DNA from: a virus
Virus record (IMG/VR): IMGVR_UViG_3300042564_003199
Location: 1 to 35,515 of that record
Strand: one strand, 5' to 3'
Length of the DNA: 35,515 nucleotides
Shown: piece after piece, positions 22,901-31,900 of the stretch
Position numbering within the stretch: the stretch's first letter is position 1
Layout: the number at the start of each line of letters is the position of its first letter
Position numbers and translations under genes: made by a program
The notes under the pieces: generated by a model
The model's database searches: none
Told to the model about the DNA's origin: nothing
What the model saw: the letters and a program-made list of their open reading frames with translations, nothing else

Positions 22901-24310
22901 TTGAACTTAGCCGGTAACCGTATTTTAAACATAGGTTCTCCTAGTGCCGCAGACGATGCAGCCAATAAGGCCTATGTTGATGATTCATTGGCAGCACTTA
23001 ACGAATTAGGCGAATTGACTGATGTTACTATTGCTACACCTGCAACTGGCAATGTGTTAGTTTATGATAACGACAATTCATTATGGAAAAATGCAGAACT
23101 AGTAGGCGATGTTGCACTGTCATTTGATACTGGTACAGGAGTATTAACTGCTGCCATACAATCAGACGTTATCATTAACGATCAAATATCAACTACTGCG
23201 GCCATTGAACAAAGTAAGCTAGCAATGAATTCTGCAACTACTAGAGCAGATGCTACAGGTATTACACAAGCAGATTTAGGACTGGCCAGTTTTAACAGCA
23301 GTGCGTTTGATATTACCAGCGGATGGGTAAGCCTTAAAGATGCGGGCACTAGCCTAGGTAAGATTGCAACAATCAGCGATGCTAGAATTTTAGGTAATTT
23401 CTCAGGAGCGGCCGCTAGTCCAATTGAACTAACTGCGTCAACCGTTGGTGCAAAATCTCTAGAAGCATTGTTTACTACTAATGGTGCGCTAACCAGAACA
23501 GGCAGTGAAACATTTGCCGTAGTTACTATTTCAACATCGGGAGGTGCTGATAGTCTAGTCAAAACTGACGCTAATGGTATTATTGATGTCAAGGGTGTCA
23601 AGATCAACAGCAGCAGTGTTAACATTTTAGATGTAACCAGCACCACTGTTGCGGTTAACACTCCGGGTAGTGTGTCAGTTATTTCAGCATCAGGTACTAC
23701 CGAAGCAAACACTAACGTGGTATTAACAGGACAGTTCACACTGGGTGCAAGTAGTACATTTGTTGCATCAAGTGCAACCACTGCTGGTACTGCAACTAAT
23801 GCAAACAATTTAAACGTAGGTGGATTGTATAGAGCAGCGGCCACTGCTGCTACTGCCAACACTATTGCTGCTAGAGATGCAAGCGGCGACTTGTATGCTA
23901 ACCTATTCCAGGGTACTGCTACCAGTGCTAGATATGCTGACTTGGCAGAGTACTATACTACTGATCAAGAATATGCTCCGGGGACTGTGTTGGTATTTGG
24001 TGGTGTAGCTGAAACTACCACTACTAATATTTTTAGTGACTCAAGACTAGCTGGTGTAGTATCAACCGCTCCGGGCTATATCATGAATAGTGAATTGGTT
24101 GGTACTAGGGCGTGTATTGCCCTACAAGGTCGTGTGCCATGTAAGGTAGTTGGACAGGTCAAGAAAGGCGACATGCTGACCACTGCGGGTATTCCGGGAC
24201 ACGCTGCCAAGGCAATGGATCCTCGAGTAGGCACTATCATTGGCAAGGCCCTGGAAGATAAAGACTATTCCGAAGCAGGCGTGATTGAAGTTGCCGTGGG
24301 CAGAGTTTAA
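16931..24310 (+). CDS. Giant tail fibre/adhesin protein, 2459 aa
   Basis: Virion adhesin. Domains in order: a shared attachment-like N-terminus (IDIGVQGNDGTGDSIREAF, KVNDNFTDLY) at 5-40; a beta-rich region with AATKYYVDNSSF near 335; three copies of a roughly 110-aa helical module (about 431-537, 730-840, 914-1020), each with 'NAN..YIR.E' and '(D/G)..I.DAI..D'; a beta-helix-like part with VPANVAIKGDEFRRTIL near 690 and HGGFMCVLDPAG near 1087; three FCCH-like repeats (about 1377-1613); FYVSTDQNGIFRVGRFF near 1880; and a C-terminal domain (about 2334-2459: YADLAEYYTTD, GRVPCKVVGQVKKGDML). ATG 16931 was chosen by alignment with the other fibres' N-termini, although the frame is open upstream. 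Ribosome site weak (GGGG). Confidence 0.88.
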   Translation: MAKQQIDIGVQGNDGTGDSIREAFRKVNDNFTDLYAVFGAGGQINSTDLDDMPSSYTINQVFITNSTGDAVLAKTLSGGAGIDIDTSALDEIVISSTSSSIDSDASPSLGGPLNGTTFPIGNIAVPSPAALAQFNAVHATNYTIDTLVINKGYADRRYIQQAGGGAAGQLRVRNEPADQTAYTKTISSWANGNAVITAHGFDSGSDGIAFKFNSSVPLNKPSNLTVGTIYYLRYVSDSQLSVHPTVDDAKNDTNKIIVSYTIPGGTSNTFVDAYLDITLSGNWISNEALPRISTVRRQGDTMTGTLLLSDHPGTLAGAGAPNGPDDLQAATKYYVDNSSFASNINLFVSTSGDDTQANTPAGKEGRAFAYAYSTIGAACAKAVELIDLASTELGPYRQSISYTLLGVRTDSIIQSVTITGGNSTYTPIRDTLNANREYIRAEVIGYLNTTEPDLIYNSETCSRDIGIIIDAIIIDALVDGNYQSVNAGRAYFKNASAKVASGTQQLETVAGISYAKYLAGQVLQGLAPVTSYQTVYTRVAPIGSVTSPMRTFVAASFDIITNIITNGTSAAPNRNYGSGLYSVVVNNGGLGHVDQGSPTNIDITPGKLIQGVLSRAVARIVSYTPDSATDTISASLLTPYGFQENEKIEFADANKDLQITIRVESGIYYEDYPIKVPANVAIKGDEFRRTILRPKDRASQSPWIETYFYRDVEFDGLSLAPAYNPNAITLLNANKSYLRREIIEWIDAEIVANNIPFVGFTYDPTRVGQNIINIIDAITSDIKFGGNGESYDTAALFYNGATPKIPGQTAQYAAAVSQLRVIINSFILTNTPYTSLQTVEAQTINSNNGEAVAITQSGVLLTAIEDVIDTGLTALPAVFDSPKYGKHYLVDSTRDMNVGTSYANAGGYVRAAKLIEINKAFIQAEVTAYVAVQPGVITFDQDLSLRDTGLIVDAIVADLIAGGKANVVDVASRFYGDNVGSTVTQAACIAGMTYINTLAQKIIDNVLLTGAPTPTVPPKRSTVTQIRDTSIIKETASVAVIASLVGTVVFAFDPAYNPPKNNKELDVFMFNDAVKLHNITAQGHGGFMCVLDPAGIVGSKSPYVQSCGCFSRSINQQTFAGGMFIDGFSGRLHAVITTVNSTTQLTLSDLTQREPVAPTSFYYNGFRYQVDNIVSWNPTTGIAVINLNPTTPWSSGTLNITLETPGNRSMLANDFTQVNDLGYGIVAHNAGLTEQVSTFTYYCWTAYLASYGGQIRSVAGSNAHGQYGLKSVGADPTEVPDQVTLADNMTQVAKIYRFSDYSDNNQKSDTTFYLKRYSYVPSSVSEVEIDHLNGTISRYELRSVTRTGVTENTYSYRITAATTASTCVITVGASTLPLTITGISKAEPGVVSVGGSHGLSDGDFITITGVVGMVQINNGSYYIKSTGAGTFELYKDSALVVKLDTSAFTAWSSGGSVASPIKFYSGDRIKITGVGGMTELNGNKYYVKPLTYRTFELYSNSALTTPIASTGYTTYTSGGVVNENFTYDISAVTNTNPARVTFTEDHHYNDGDLVKIENALGMIRINGSYYAKVYNANTIELYSESTLVTSINTTNVTTYPAYTGSGTLYGGREVLAVTLSTSANDNRESTGLFTQVSDHMNVSIRELQNFRFNDIDNVNPTRPSTALEFDATLPDVYRITSYGQALTDGSALPANSAMLTSDTSFSYIKPATISTQISTTDPIDGAKKLGSQVGDIRIAIYSFEGDSNTTTRDLLNSETLQFAWSGKVHRILSYTEAAGLVPAYITIDDVSNNNNFNSSTVGLATALSTTSSTTFRAGLPSGSTGAITVKISTCRVTGHDFLDIGTGGYNTTNYPTTIFGNAAQAANQSNEVIEEFKGRVFYVSTDQNGIFRVGRFFTVDQGTGTVTFSASIALSNLDGLGFKAGVTVSEFSTDSTFTNNASDAVPVQAAVRGYIDKRLGIDHGGNPVPVGNKIGPGYLPVDGSVEMTAPLNLAGNRILNIGSPSAADDAANKAYVDDSLAALNELGELTDVTIATPATGNVLVYDNDNSLWKNAELVGDVALSFDTGTGVLTAAIQSDVIINDQISTTAAIEQSKLAMNSATTRADATGITQADLGLASFNSSAFDITSGWVSLKDAGTSLGKIATISDARILGNFSGAAASPIELTASTVGAKSLEALFTTNGALTRTGSETFAVVTISTSGGADSLVKTDANGIIDVKGVKINSSSVNILDVTSTTVAVNTPGSVSVISASGTTEANTNVVLTGQFTLGASSTFVASSATTAGTATNANNLNVGGLYRAAATAATANTIAARDASGDLYANLFQGTATSARYADLAEYYTTDQEYAPGTVLVFGGVAETTTTNIFSDSRLAGVVSTAPGYIMNSELVGTRACIALQGRVPCKVVGQVKKGDMLTTAGIPGHAAKAMDPRVGTIIGKALEDKDYSEAGVIEVAVGRV
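18223..19990 (+). repeat. Three-copy helical module inside the giant fibre
   Basis: Copies at about 18223-18540, 19118-19450 and 19670-19990 encode similar sequences: LNANREYIRAEVIGYL, LNANKSYLRREIIEWI and IEINKAFIQAEVTAYV, each followed some 20-30 residues later by IGIIIDAIIIDAL, NIINIIDAITSDI and TGLIVDAIVADLI. The copies are diverged at DNA level, so the duplications are old. Confidence 0.7.
21061..21770 (+). repeat. Three FCCH-like beta repeats inside the giant fibre
   Basis: Three tandem units of roughly 75 residues share GD-x-(I/V)-x-I-x-(G/N)-(V/A)-x-GM-x-x-(I/L)-NG-x-x-Y and (T)FELY/IELY followed by a Tyr/Thr-rich turn and SGG. This resembles the ubiquitin-activating E1 FCCH-domain-like repeats annotated in phage fibres. 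Confidence 0.65.
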
Positions 24311-24313
24311 ATA
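24308..24313 (+). promoter_or_regulatory. Late-type promoter core TAAATA
   Basis: TTTAAATATA overlaps the stop codon of the giant fibre gene; the core ends 18 nt before the ATG at 24332, with GGAGCGAG between. Confidence 0.45.
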
Positions 24314-24331
24314 TATAATCGGAGCGAGTGA

Positions 24332-27154
24332 ATGACACAACAAATAATTAATCTTGGCACTGCTGACAAAGGCAATGGCGATGTATTACGCACAGCTTTC
24401 GGTAAAGTAAATGCAAACTTTGCTGAATTGTACAATCAAATAGCAACAAGTGTAGTCGTGGGAGCCACTGCACCTACTGGCCCAGAAGAAGGTGCCCTAT
24501 GGTGGAATAGTGAAAGTGGCAGGATGTATGTGTACTTTGGAACTGCATGGGTTGACTCTAGTCCAGTAGACGGTGCTGGTATTAGTTCAACTAATCAACT
24601 GGTCAACGGTGCTTACACAGTGAGCCTTGGTACAAATGGTGTATTAACATTGGCTGATGGTAGTATTATTAACGGTGCTACGCTAAAAACCATAGCAGGC
24701 AACTATGCTGGTATCACAGCAGGACCAGCAAGCCCAGCAGGTAAAGATGAAGATTCATGGATGTGGGTTGACAACAATGGCGCTACTATTGCCACAAAAT
24801 ACAGTACAGATGCTCATACTTGGACATTTAACAACAGTGGTGCATTAACATTCCCACAAGGCACCACAATTGCCACCGCTGACGGAACAGATGCATTTAT
24901 CATAGACGGTGCTGTTGACAAAGATATTCAAATATATACCTACAGTGGTCCTACTCCTACTGCTCACGGTTGGACGTTTGGCGCAGATGGTAGTTTAACA
25001 TTGCCAGGGACTGGTTGGATTAAAGATTCTATCGGACGTGGTTTTATAAATGTTAATACAATGGGCAACAATGAATCCATAGTTTCATTAGGATCAAATT
25101 CAGTTGACGAGATGGTTACGTCTACTATTGAAATAGCTCCTAATTATGGTATTGGTTTAACAAGTGTTCGAAACGTAGACATAACAGCAGGCTATGACAT
25201 CGCTACAGTGAAGTGGGACCTTTGGCAGGCCGCAGAAGCAGCGTGGGTAACTGCTCGGAACGAAGATGCGCTAGAGGTTGCTCCAGACACTAGACCATGG
25301 GAAGGCATGCCAAGCTATGAAGCCTATCCTGTGATGTTGACTTGGATTGGAGAAGGTAACGGTTCTCCATTAATACTACCACTTGCCTTAGATGCCAAAA
25401 CCGCTTATGATACATGGCAAACAGAACAATCTGCAATTAATGTCACTATCACGGCAAGAGACAAGACATGGACATTTAACAACGATGGTAATTTGACAAC
25501 TCCAGTCGGCCTTAGATTTGGTGGTTCTGACGGTCATGCCGAGATTACTAACACCAGTCCTAACGCTAGTCTTTATATAGTTAACACTGGTCTGAATCAA
25601 TTAGTCGTGGAGTGGACTGCAGGAAATAATCAACTTCCTGTTGGAGCTGATGTAAAGGCTGCTGGCATATATGCTGGCGTTAATGGACTTAACATAGGAC
25701 TACTCAATGCCCAAGATGTGAGCCATAGTTGGCACTTCAACGGAGATGGCAGTTTAAGATTTCCAGATTTGACCGTACAGACCACAGCTTGGACTGGCAT
25801 TACAGGATTTGGCGAAGGCTTTAGTCTAACAGCCGCTGACAAGATTGTCACAAACAAACTTTACAGTACTAACCTAACACAGCCAACACAGCACTATAGA
25901 TTAGAATTAGATACCAACGGTGTTGTTGTATTACCAGATGGTAGTATTATCAATGGCAGCACCATTAGAGGTGTTGCTGGCACTGGGGAATTAAACTATA
26001 CAGGTATTACCATTGGTCCTAATATCAATGATGCTGAAAAGACCTGGATGTGGGTTGATCATGAAAATGCTTACGTTAGCACCAACAACGCTGCACATAC
26101 ATGGACCTTTGGCAATGATGGTAAGTTAACATTACCACTGGGTGCCGGTATTAGTGAAACTGCATCAAGTCCGGGACTGTTAAAAAGAAAATATAGTGGG
26201 ACTTTTGTATTAGATCCAACTTGGTTTGCAGCCAATGCTGGAAATTTGGTTGAAACTACTACAATTAATAGCACTATACAAAGTACGGATTTAGAAGTGT
26301 TCAATGCTTTTAGTTTCGAATTTACAGGATACTTTGTTCCTCCAACATCAAACCTTTACACATTCAAAGCACATGCCGATGAGACTTTTATATTCTGGAT
26401 TGGTGACAAAGCACTGTCAGGGTATACCTACGCCAACAAAGATATGTATGGTGATTACAATGGTACAAGTCCGGAGCAACAAGTACAATCTTTTACCATT
26501 GCCTTAACCGCTGGACAGTTTTATCCTATTAGAATTCAATGGGGTAATAGTGCGGGGTGGGGACAACTTGATACGTTTACTTGGGCTAGGTTTGGGCAAG
26601 CAGACTCAGCAGACTTTAGCGGACTTATATACACTGCCAACACTGGAGCAGCAATAGTATCAGTCAGTGATAATAAATCTATTGTATTACGTACTGATAA
26701 CGACATAACAAATAATTGGAACTTTGCCCCAGATGGCAGTTTAACTTTCCCAGACAACACAGTTCAATCCACTGCATACGTGGCACCAACTACTGGCAAT
26801 TCTACAATAGTTTCTGATCCGGAAGGCACCACAGTTAGTAGAAACGGTATGACTATCAGAGTCACATCAGCGGGCATGATACAAATGTCCTTTGACAGTG
26901 CAATTAACGTTAAAGGACGCAGTTCAATTAACAATACTGATTCGACAGTTATTGCATCACCTAACGGTGTTACTACCATTGGAACATGGTATAATATCGG
27001 TGCAGTATTGGCCGAAGGAGATCATTTAACAGCTACTATTGTGGACGAAAGTTATCATCATATTTACAGACTAACTGCAATAATTATTCAGAAAACTACA
27101 ACCCCTGGACAAGAAATTGTTGTATCATACGCAATTATTGAGCAGTTACAATGA
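24332..27154 (+). CDS. Tail fibre protein with PA14/GLEYA-like adhesin domain, 940 aa
   Basis: The N-terminus (INLGTADKGNGDVLRTAF, KVNANFAELYNQ) matches those of the giant fibre and the last fibre. EGALWWNSESGRMYVYF and AWVDSSPVDG follow at about 55-85, also shared with the last fibre. Six copies of the W-x-F...G-x-L-x-x-P module are spread through the protein (near nt 24817, 24964, 25465, 25727, 26096 and 26713). Residues about 615-753 resemble a PA14/GLEYA carbohydrate-binding fold: FEFTGYFVPPTSNLYTF, FIFWIGDKALSGYT, and FYPIRIQWGNSAGWGQL. The C-terminus is a beta-sandwich-like ending (YHHIYRLTAIII). Probably receptor binding on glycans. A good ribosome site GGAGCGAG precedes the start. Confidence 0.85.
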   Translation: MTQQIINLGTADKGNGDVLRTAFGKVNANFAELYNQIATSVVVGATAPTGPEEGALWWNSESGRMYVYFGTAWVDSSPVDGAGISSTNQLVNGAYTVSLGTNGVLTLADGSIINGATLKTIAGNYAGITAGPASPAGKDEDSWMWVDNNGATIATKYSTDAHTWTFNNSGALTFPQGTTIATADGTDAFIIDGAVDKDIQIYTYSGPTPTAHGWTFGADGSLTLPGTGWIKDSIGRGFINVNTMGNNESIVSLGSNSVDEMVTSTIEIAPNYGIGLTSVRNVDITAGYDIATVKWDLWQAAEAAWVTARNEDALEVAPDTRPWEGMPSYEAYPVMLTWIGEGNGSPLILPLALDAKTAYDTWQTEQSAINVTITARDKTWTFNNDGNLTTPVGLRFGGSDGHAEITNTSPNASLYIVNTGLNQLVVEWTAGNNQLPVGADVKAAGIYAGVNGLNIGLLNAQDVSHSWHFNGDGSLRFPDLTVQTTAWTGITGFGEGFSLTAADKIVTNKLYSTNLTQPTQHYRLELDTNGVVVLPDGSIINGSTIRGVAGTGELNYTGITIGPNINDAEKTWMWVDHENAYVSTNNAAHTWTFGNDGKLTLPLGAGISETASSPGLLKRKYSGTFVLDPTWFAANAGNLVETTTINSTIQSTDLEVFNAFSFEFTGYFVPPTSNLYTFKAHADETFIFWIGDKALSGYTYANKDMYGDYNGTSPEQQVQSFTIALTAGQFYPIRIQWGNSAGWGQLDTFTWARFGQADSADFSGLIYTANTGAAIVSVSDNKSIVLRTDNDITNNWNFAPDGSLTFPDNTVQSTAYVAPTTGNSTIVSDPEGTTVSRNGMTIRVTSAGMIQMSFDSAINVKGRSSINNTDSTVIASPNGVTTIGTWYNIGAVLAEGDHLTATIVDESYHHIYRLTAIIIQKTTTPGQEIVVSYAIIEQLQ

Positions 27155-27169
27155 ACTTAGCAAAACAGT

Positions 27170-27175
27170 TAAATA
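27170..27175 (+). promoter_or_regulatory. Late-type promoter core TAAATA
   Basis: GTTAAATATAG with the core ending 19 nt before the ATG at 27195, followed by CGGAGC as ribosome site. Almost the same arrangement as at 24308 and 34702. Confidence 0.45.
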
Positions 27176-27194
27176 TAGAATACGGAGCAAATAA

Positions 27195-28979
27195 ATGACA
27201 ATACTAACATTCCCAACGAATCCAACACTGGGGCAGCTATATAATGCGCCTAATCAAATACAATATGTATATGACGGTGTCAAGTGGATCGTAGAAACAG
27301 TAGCATCAACATCTGCCGCAGTGACTAATTCAATGCAAGATCGTGTTGCCCCCATGTTGGTTGCCGGACCACATACTGGTATTGCATTTACCTACAATGC
27401 AGGCACAAATGCTTTGAGTGCCAGTATTACCGCACTTAACGGTGATACACTGGTCAACGGTGTTCACGAACTTACATTAGAATCAACTGGTGCTGTAACA
27501 CTGCCAACACTGACAGTTCCTATTAGCGACAACGCTACTCCTAGCGGCACTGGGCAAACATTAAAATTTAACGATTCAACACAGCAGGCCATTATATTTG
27601 GACCAGAAGCATTATCACTAAGTAACCCAAGTGCTCAACGAGTTATCATCCAAGGTGCTCCAGGATTCACAGGAACTACTGGCGAAGGTGGCGACGTTTA
27701 CCTATGGGCTGGACCTGGCGGAAGCCTCAACGGCAACGGCGGTGATATCAAAGTACGTGCTGGTCAAGGCGATGGCACTGGCAGTGGTGGCTACCTAAAC
27801 TTCCAAGCAGGCGACTCCGGTACAGGCAGTGGTGGTTATATCAATATTGAAAGCGGTTATTCTAATACCTACGGCAGTGGTGGTGACATTACAGTACAGG
27901 CCAACCGCGGTGGCGAAGTGTACATTCGCACATATTCTGATGGTGGAGCAAATAACTGGCTGTTTGGCAACAATGGCGTATTAACATTACCAAACAACGG
28001 CACTATAAATGATTACGTTGGCAGTGCTGGTGTTCTTGGCATACTTATTGATAGAACTTTTCAAACTCCCGACAATACCAACTCTGCAAACTTTGGAACA
28101 GACACTGTAAAACTATTGCTGTCAGATGTTGAGGCAGCAGAAATAGTAAGTTATTTGACAGCAAGTATTGGAGTACGAGTTTGGTTTAATCAAGGCAACA
28201 ATTACCCAATTACCAGTTGTGTTCAAGTGTCTACTGGTATATGGACAGTCACAGCCACAGGCATGGGCAACACATTTGCTACCTTTGCGGCCAGTAACAC
28301 ATTGATATTCATCTACACTGGCGCTACTCCAAATACCTATACAAACTTCCCGCAATATGTTCCAGTGGGTGACGGCGCTGGCATTACTATTTCTAAAGGC
28401 GTAAACAGTTGGAACTTTGGCACAGATGGTAGTTTAACCCTACCAAATGGTGAGCCAATACTGTTTGGCAATGGTAACTCACGTATACAAGCAGGAATGG
28501 GTTTCCACATCAACAGTGAAGAAGGTATTTCATTAGAAGCAGTTGATGCTACCGATCCACTAAATCCTATCACTCATCAATGGCAGTTTGGCATAAATGA
28601 CACACTAGCATATCCCAACAGTGCTGTACAGCGCGACACTGGCACAGTGACATGTGCGGGCAATGCCAGTACTGTGGTTTACACAGCGTCAGGTCAATAT
28701 CAACACACTATAAGATTATTGATACAGGTTGAAGGTAATGAGGGTGCGTCTGTAGATTGGGACACACAAGCGTGTGAAATGATCATAGCCAAAAGTTGGA
28801 GAGCCGATGACATAGCCGCAACAGTGTATGGCATTGTACATACTAGCGCGGCACCATTGGCAACATTTACCGCAGAGTGGAACGCACTGACCAGCAGAGT
28901 AGAAGTACTATGCGCCACACCCAGTGCCAACACAGTTTACGTTAGAACGTTCGCAACAGAAATTACAACAGCAGATTAA
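27195..28979 (+). CDS. Tail fibre protein with Gly-rich repeat region, 594 aa
   Basis: The N-terminus differs from the other fibres but keeps the small 'G.LY....QYVYDGVKWIVE' module (about 11-35) also used by them. Residues about 155-245 form a Gly-rich array built on the theme GG-(D/Y)-(I/V/L)-x-(V/I/F)-x-(A)-G (GGDVYLWAG, GGDIKVRAG, GGYLNFQAG, GGYINIESG, GGDITVQAN, GGEVYIRTY), predicted as a stacked beta or polyglycine sheet. Three W-x-F...P modules follow at nt about 27952, 28406 and 28578. The last 130 residues form a separate compact domain starting at GTVTCAGNASTVVYTAS. Likely a receptor-binding or connecting fibre. Good ribosome site. Confidence 0.82.
   Translation: MTILTFPTNPTLGQLYNAPNQIQYVYDGVKWIVETVASTSAAVTNSMQDRVAPMLVAGPHTGIAFTYNAGTNALSASITALNGDTLVNGVHELTLESTGAVTLPTLTVPISDNATPSGTGQTLKFNDSTQQAIIFGPEALSLSNPSAQRVIIQGAPGFTGTTGEGGDVYLWAGPGGSLNGNGGDIKVRAGQGDGTGSGGYLNFQAGDSGTGSGGYINIESGYSNTYGSGGDITVQANRGGEVYIRTYSDGGANNWLFGNNGVLTLPNNGTINDYVGSAGVLGILIDRTFQTPDNTNSANFGTDTVKLLLSDVEAAEIVSYLTASIGVRVWFNQGNNYPITSCVQVSTGIWTVTATGMGNTFATFAASNTLIFIYTGATPNTYTNFPQYVPVGDGAGITISKGVNSWNFGTDGSLTLPNGEPILFGNGNSRIQAGMGFHINSEEGISLEAVDATDPLNPITHQWQFGINDTLAYPNSAVQRDTGTVTCAGNASTVVYTASGQYQHTIRLLIQVEGNEGASVDWDTQACEMIIAKSWRADDIAATVYGIVHTSAAPLATFTAEWNALTSRVEVLCATPSANTVYVRTFATEITTAD
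27690..27935 (+). repeat. Gly-rich (GG-x-hydrophobic-x) repeat array
   Basis: Six consecutive units of about 13-15 residues, each beginning GG followed by an alternating hydrophobic strand. At DNA level the units share gg(t/c)ggc/ggtggc cores but are not identical, so they read as a protein-level repeat. Confidence 0.7.
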
Positions 28980-28992
28980 GGAATAATATAAC

Positions 28993-31900
28993 ATGGCAAA
29001 TAAACCATTCGCAATACAGGGCGCTGACCTAACACTAGGCGGCGTGAATTTACAAGCAGGTACAACTGGTGTTGTTATTCCTGGCGTTACACAGGCGGCT
29101 AACTATCTAGTAGAAGAAGTTGATGCGATGCCTAACATCGGAGGTCAAGACCTTGGCAGTGACGAAACTGCTGTTACTGTGATTGACAATGCTGAATACT
29201 TGTATCTTGTCAACGACGGCGACTCTCCAAGTGCTGATTATGTTTCGGCCACTTACAGTGTTGATGAACTAAACGAACTCGGCGACATTGAAGAGATTAC
29301 GGTTGAAACTGAAGGCGTGTTTTTGGCCGCTGACAAGACTCGTGCAGAAGCCAGTAACATGTGGGCTACTTTAACACCTACACCATTTGTGTCATTCAAC
29401 ACGGCCAATTGGACACAGATTCCTTTCCGTCCTAAGATGCGAGCAGGTGAGGTTGAGAATGTTGGCGGTGGTGGTGGTGGCGATAAATTGGTCAACGGTT
29501 CCTTTGAAGTAGTATTAGATTCTAGCGGAAACTTAACCGCAGATGGCGACATTAAAACAGGCGTTGACGGTGGTAGATTTATACAAGACTGTGACGATGG
29601 CACAACTTCAATGCGTTGGATCAACGCAACTGTTGAAAGCGAAAGCACACAACTTATTCGAGCCTACAGTGGTGATCCAGATGGTGAAGGTGACAGTGAC
29701 GAACGAGCACAGATTAAACTAAACTGGCAGGATGAAGATCGCAGTGGCCTAACCATTAGAGCATTTGATCGCACAGATCCAGAAGATACTGTTAGCCATG
29801 ATTGGAACTTTTCTGGAGATGGTGATCTCTACATTCCACCAGGCAAGACCATCCGTGACGCCATGACTGGTGATGACCTTTTAGCAGGTGGTGGCGGATC
29901 TACTGTGAGCAACGTGTGGGTACAGACATTTGAGTCAGCAACTCCTCTACTAGATACACCACTGATAGCACTGAGTGTAGAATATGACAGTGTTGGCAAC
30001 GTGATTGCTCTTTTCTATAACGTGGAAGACAGTGGCGGGACATTTTATTCAGTGGGCAAGTACACTGCATCTGGCACACGAATTTGGACCACAAGATTTG
30101 CAACAGGCTACAACACAGACGGATGGGGATTGGCCGTAGATCCAACTAATGGATTCATCTATGTAGCGGGAAAAACAAATACCGATGGCGGACAGGAAAA
30201 GTCCACTTTAACTAAAATTGCCAGTGGCGGCGGCGCAGTTGAATGGAGCAAGACCTATGCGTTTGGCGTGAGCATTAATAGTAACAGCCAGGTAGTTGAT
30301 GTAGCATCGGACGGAAATCCCGTCATGGTTGGTTTCGCTGTCGCTGGCGCTGACACTGGCTATGTGACAACCACTAAGGTAGATGCTGAAGATGGTTCAA
30401 TCATTTGGTCAAAAAAATTAGACGGACAGGCTGACGAACAAGCCTACGGCATGGCAGTTGGACCCGCAGGCGAAGTAGTGGCCGTGGGTTACATGGATCA
30501 ACTGGGTCTTGGCAGTACCAATGCTGTAGCCACAGTAGTCACAGTACCCAGCAGTAATCCTAACTGGACTACTCAATATGGAGGCGGCGACGGTACTAAC
30601 GAGAATTATCAAGACATAATATTTGACATAATTGTAACTGACGGTGTGCCCGCAATTACTATTAAAACTGACCCGGTAGGTAACAGAACTATCGGTGATA
30701 CAATTATGACTCTGCCAGGTGATTCGTTTGGCGGAGTTAATGGCGTTGACGACATGGTTGTTAACGTGGCCAGTGTATCCTCTGCGGCAGGCAGTGAAGA
30801 CGATCACATGCTGGTTGTCAAGTACAACAGCGCAGGAGCAATACAGTGGCAAAAGGCCATATTGTTTGACGCAGGCCTTGACAGTACTGGAGCGGACGCT
30901 GACATCGACAGTGAGGGTAACGTCTATGTCTGCGGACAATACGAAGTCAACGAGCCTACTCTATCCGGTGTTTGTATGAATTTAGTTAAATTCAACAGTG
31001 CGGGTGTCAAACAGTGGAGTCGTCGTGTAGAGGGTGACTGTGGATCAATTGCTACCAGCATAGTGGTTGGTGCTGATGACAAACTTTATCTGTCTGGTTC
31101 ACTGTTCAGTTCAACTGTGCCTAATCCAGGGCCTGGCGATCCTATTGACATTTCCTGTGTAGTGGCCAAGTATAATCTAGATGGCACAGTAGTATGGCAA
31201 AGACTATTAGATAATACAGAGTTGCTTTCAGTCAGTGGTTCCGACTTCTTGTCGGAGCAAGGCGGCGGAAGTAACCTAGCGGTCAAACAAGATTATGTAG
31301 CACTTGCCGGTGGCTTTGGGACAAATCCAGGCGACTTCCGTGCTCTAATAGCACAGTTGCCTGCCGCAGGCGACCTATTCACAGTGAGCGTCTGGGATTT
31401 CAAAGCCTCAAGTCTTACTGGTACATTAAACACAGGAGCCAGCGACATCACAGTGGTCGACGCAGATAAGACTGACACTGACAATACGTCAAACATAACC
31501 GTGGCCACTGTTACACCAACCGTTGACAGCAGTGCTTTCCTAATAGGCACACTGTATTCAGCACCCGGTAGCAACAACAGTTTGGTTAACAACGGCAATC
31601 AACTGGTATTAGAATCAACTGGCACTTTAACATTACCAGCGGGTGGCACTATCTCAGAAGGGTACGTTACCAGCAATCCAACTATTCAATTAACTCCTGA
31701 TAATCCAACTGTGGTCAGTCAGAAGTTGGTGATCAAAGGCGGTGGTTCGTACCCAAACACAGAAAACGGTATTTACTTAAACACCTATACCATTACTTGG
31801 GCAGTGTCTACTGCTGTTGAATTTTATGTGTATGATCCAACCCGTGCTAATGAAACGCTCTACTGGTGGATTGTGCCTGAAGGAAGCGGCATATCCACAA

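Noticed and set aside
23182-23862. 226-codon open frame on the minus strand
   Set aside because: It lies wholly inside the giant fibre gene, has no ribosome site, and its Val/Ala/Leu-rich text is the mirror of Thr/Ser/Asn codons.
30418-30939. 173-codon open frame on the minus strand
   Set aside because: Shadow of the beta-propeller region of the 1666-aa fibre; composition is that of an antisense frame and no start signals are seen.
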